From an uncultured Porphyromonadaceae bacterium (GTDB lineage: Bacteria > Bacteroidota > Bacteroidia > Bacteroidales > Muribaculaceae), in the NCBI GenBank assembly GCA_905202215.1, contig CAJKRG010000010.1, forward strand, positions 1-64,000: a stretch of 64,000 bases of DNA, read 5' to 3'. Both the position numbers and the translations under genes were made by a program. This document shows positions 63,228-64,000 of this stretch, piece after piece. Every line of letters starts with the position of its first letter. The stretch's first letter is position 1. The notes beneath the pieces were generated by a model. That model saw only the letters and a list, made by a program, of their open reading frames with translations, was not told where the DNA came from and did not search any database.

Positions 63228-64000
63228 ATGAAAAATATTCGCAACTTCTGCATAATCGCACACATAGACCACGGCAAATCCACTCTTGCCGACCGCTTGC
63301 TCGAATACACCGACACCATAGCCGCCAAAGACATGGAGGCACAGGTTCTTGACGACATGGATCTCGAGCGCGAGCGAGGCATCACCATTAAGAGCCACGC
63401 CATCCAGATGGACTATGAGCTCGACGGCGAGCGATATGTGCTCAACCTCATCGACACCCCGGGACACGTCGACTTCTCCTACGAAGTGTCGCGCTCCATC
63501 GCCGCCTGCGAAGGCGCCCTCCTCATTGTCGACGGCTCGCAGGGCATTCAGGCCCAGACCATATCCAATCTCTACATGGCCATCGACAACGACCTCGAGA
63601 TAATCCCTATAATCAACAAGGTAGACCTCGATTCTGCCAAGCCCGAGGAGGTGGAGGACCAGATTATCGATCTTCTCGGCTGCAAGCGCGAGGAGATAAT
63701 CCGCGCCAGCGGCAAGACCGGCATCGGCGTGCCCGAGATTCTGCGCGCCATTGTCGAGCGTATTCCCGCACCTGTGGGCGACCCCTCGGCACCGCTTCAG
63801 GCACTCATCTTCGACTCGGTGTTCAATCCATTCCGAGGCATCATAGCCTACTTCAAAATCGAGAACGGCACCATACGCAAGAACGACTTCGTGAAATTCG
63901 TGGCCACCGGCAAGGAGTACCACGCCGACGAGATTGGCATCCTACGCATGGACATGCAGCCCCGCGCCGAGCTTTCAGCCGGCAACGTGGGCTATATCAT
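63228..64000 (+). CDS. lepA: Elongation factor 4 (LepA), N-terminal part (cut by window edge)
   Basis: Translated from the ATG at 63228, 257 complete codons are visible. LepA is a ribosome-bound translational GTPase. N-terminus [31 protein letters not shown] has the G1 loop AHIDHGKST; then [15 protein letters not shown] (switch I), [16 protein letters not shown] (G3), [14 protein letters not shown] (G4), and a later PQAL-type start of domain II ([25 protein letters not shown]). The GITIKSHA stretch and length of the G domain match LepA rather than EF-G or TypA. The gene continues past the window. Confidence 0.96.
   Translation, partial: MKNIRNFCIIAHIDHGKSTLADRLLEYTDTIAAKDMEAQVLDDMDLERERGITIKSHAIQMDYELDGERYVLNLIDTPGHVDFSYEVSRSIAACEGALLIVDGSQGIQAQTISNLYMAIDNDLEIIPIINKVDLDSAKPEEVEDQIIDLLGCKREEIIRASGKTGIGVPEILRAIVERIPAPVGDPSAPLQALIFDSVFNPFRGIIAYFKIENGTIRKNDFVKFVATGKEYHADEIGILRMDMQPRAELSAGNVGYI

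Noticed and set aside
62901..63923. Long minus-strand open frame of 340 codons
   Set aside because: Antisense to the PorT-like gene and lepA, with no recognisable family features; the plus-strand frames carry clear LepA and barrel signatures.

Overview
The window looks like a stretch of chromosome from a gut Bacteroidales bacterium, most likely family Muribaculaceae or a close relative. The evidence is a base composition near 50% GC by eye, Bacteroidetes-type promoters (-7 element TAnnTTTG with a TTG about 18-20 nt upstream), few Shine-Dalgarno sites, lipoproteins, PorT-type barrels and a TonB-dependent receptor, oorDABC-type oxidoreductase genes, and a fur-purA gene pair. Genus is an inference and cannot be fixed from sequence alone. 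Gene density is high: no gene-free stretch exceeds about 300 bases. I see no rRNA, CRISPR array, insertion sequence, integrase or phage genes. One tRNA gene (Cys, GCA) is present. Both ends cut a gene (glycyl-tRNA synthetase at the left, lepA at the right).

Layout. 1-6231: end of glyS, lemA, an FKBP-like lipoprotein; a padR-pspC pair on the minus strand behind a palindromic candidate operator; a thioesterase coupled to dprA; a nucleoside phosphorylase. 6291-18995, all minus strand: a Dabb protein, an asymmetric ABC-F ATPase, aspartokinase (TTG start just behind a tRNA-Cys terminator), radA, an rRNA/tRNA methyltransferase, bioB, an acyl-CoA ligase, butyrate kinase and phosphate butyryltransferase, then a barrel protein coupled to a LysM/periplasmic-binding fusion. 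19164-23804: a small, AT-richer surface-glycan cluster (flippase, UDP-galactopyranose mutase, two GT2 glycosyltransferases). 23854-30934, minus: DUF1015, DUF2156, a NagZ-like GH3/beta-lactamase fusion and a 5'-nucleotidase lipoprotein.

31122-37789 is a three-gene operon with two GH106-like secreted glycosidases flanking an arabinose/fucose-isomerase-like protein. It faces a minus-strand operon of a radical SAM activase-like enzyme, a TonB-C-terminal-domain protein with a Cys-rich cytoplasmic head, and an AraC regulator. tilS and a secreted (alpha/alpha)6 glycosidase follow.

The part most likely to be an undescribed system is 44646-52506. It is a tightly linked trio: a membrane-anchored von Willebrand A protein, a tubulin/FtsZ-superfamily GTPase (Tubulin_2 type, 927 aa), and a 1094-aa protein with a complete papain-like (C1) catalytic site but no signal peptide, followed by a membrane hairpin. 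It has its own promoter, and a 37-bp stretch of that promoter is repeated almost exactly in front of the next operon (korDABC, 2-oxoacid:ferredoxin oxidoreductase). I read the trio as an envelope-spanning machine: a periplasmic sensor or adhesin domain, a cytoplasmic polymer or NTP switch, and a tethered protease. Its task is unknown.

55390-64000: a DUF4890 periplasmic protein, a DUF362 lipoprotein, a TonB-dependent receptor, a barrel protein coupled to prmA, divergent fur-purA, another PorT-like barrel, and the start of lepA.
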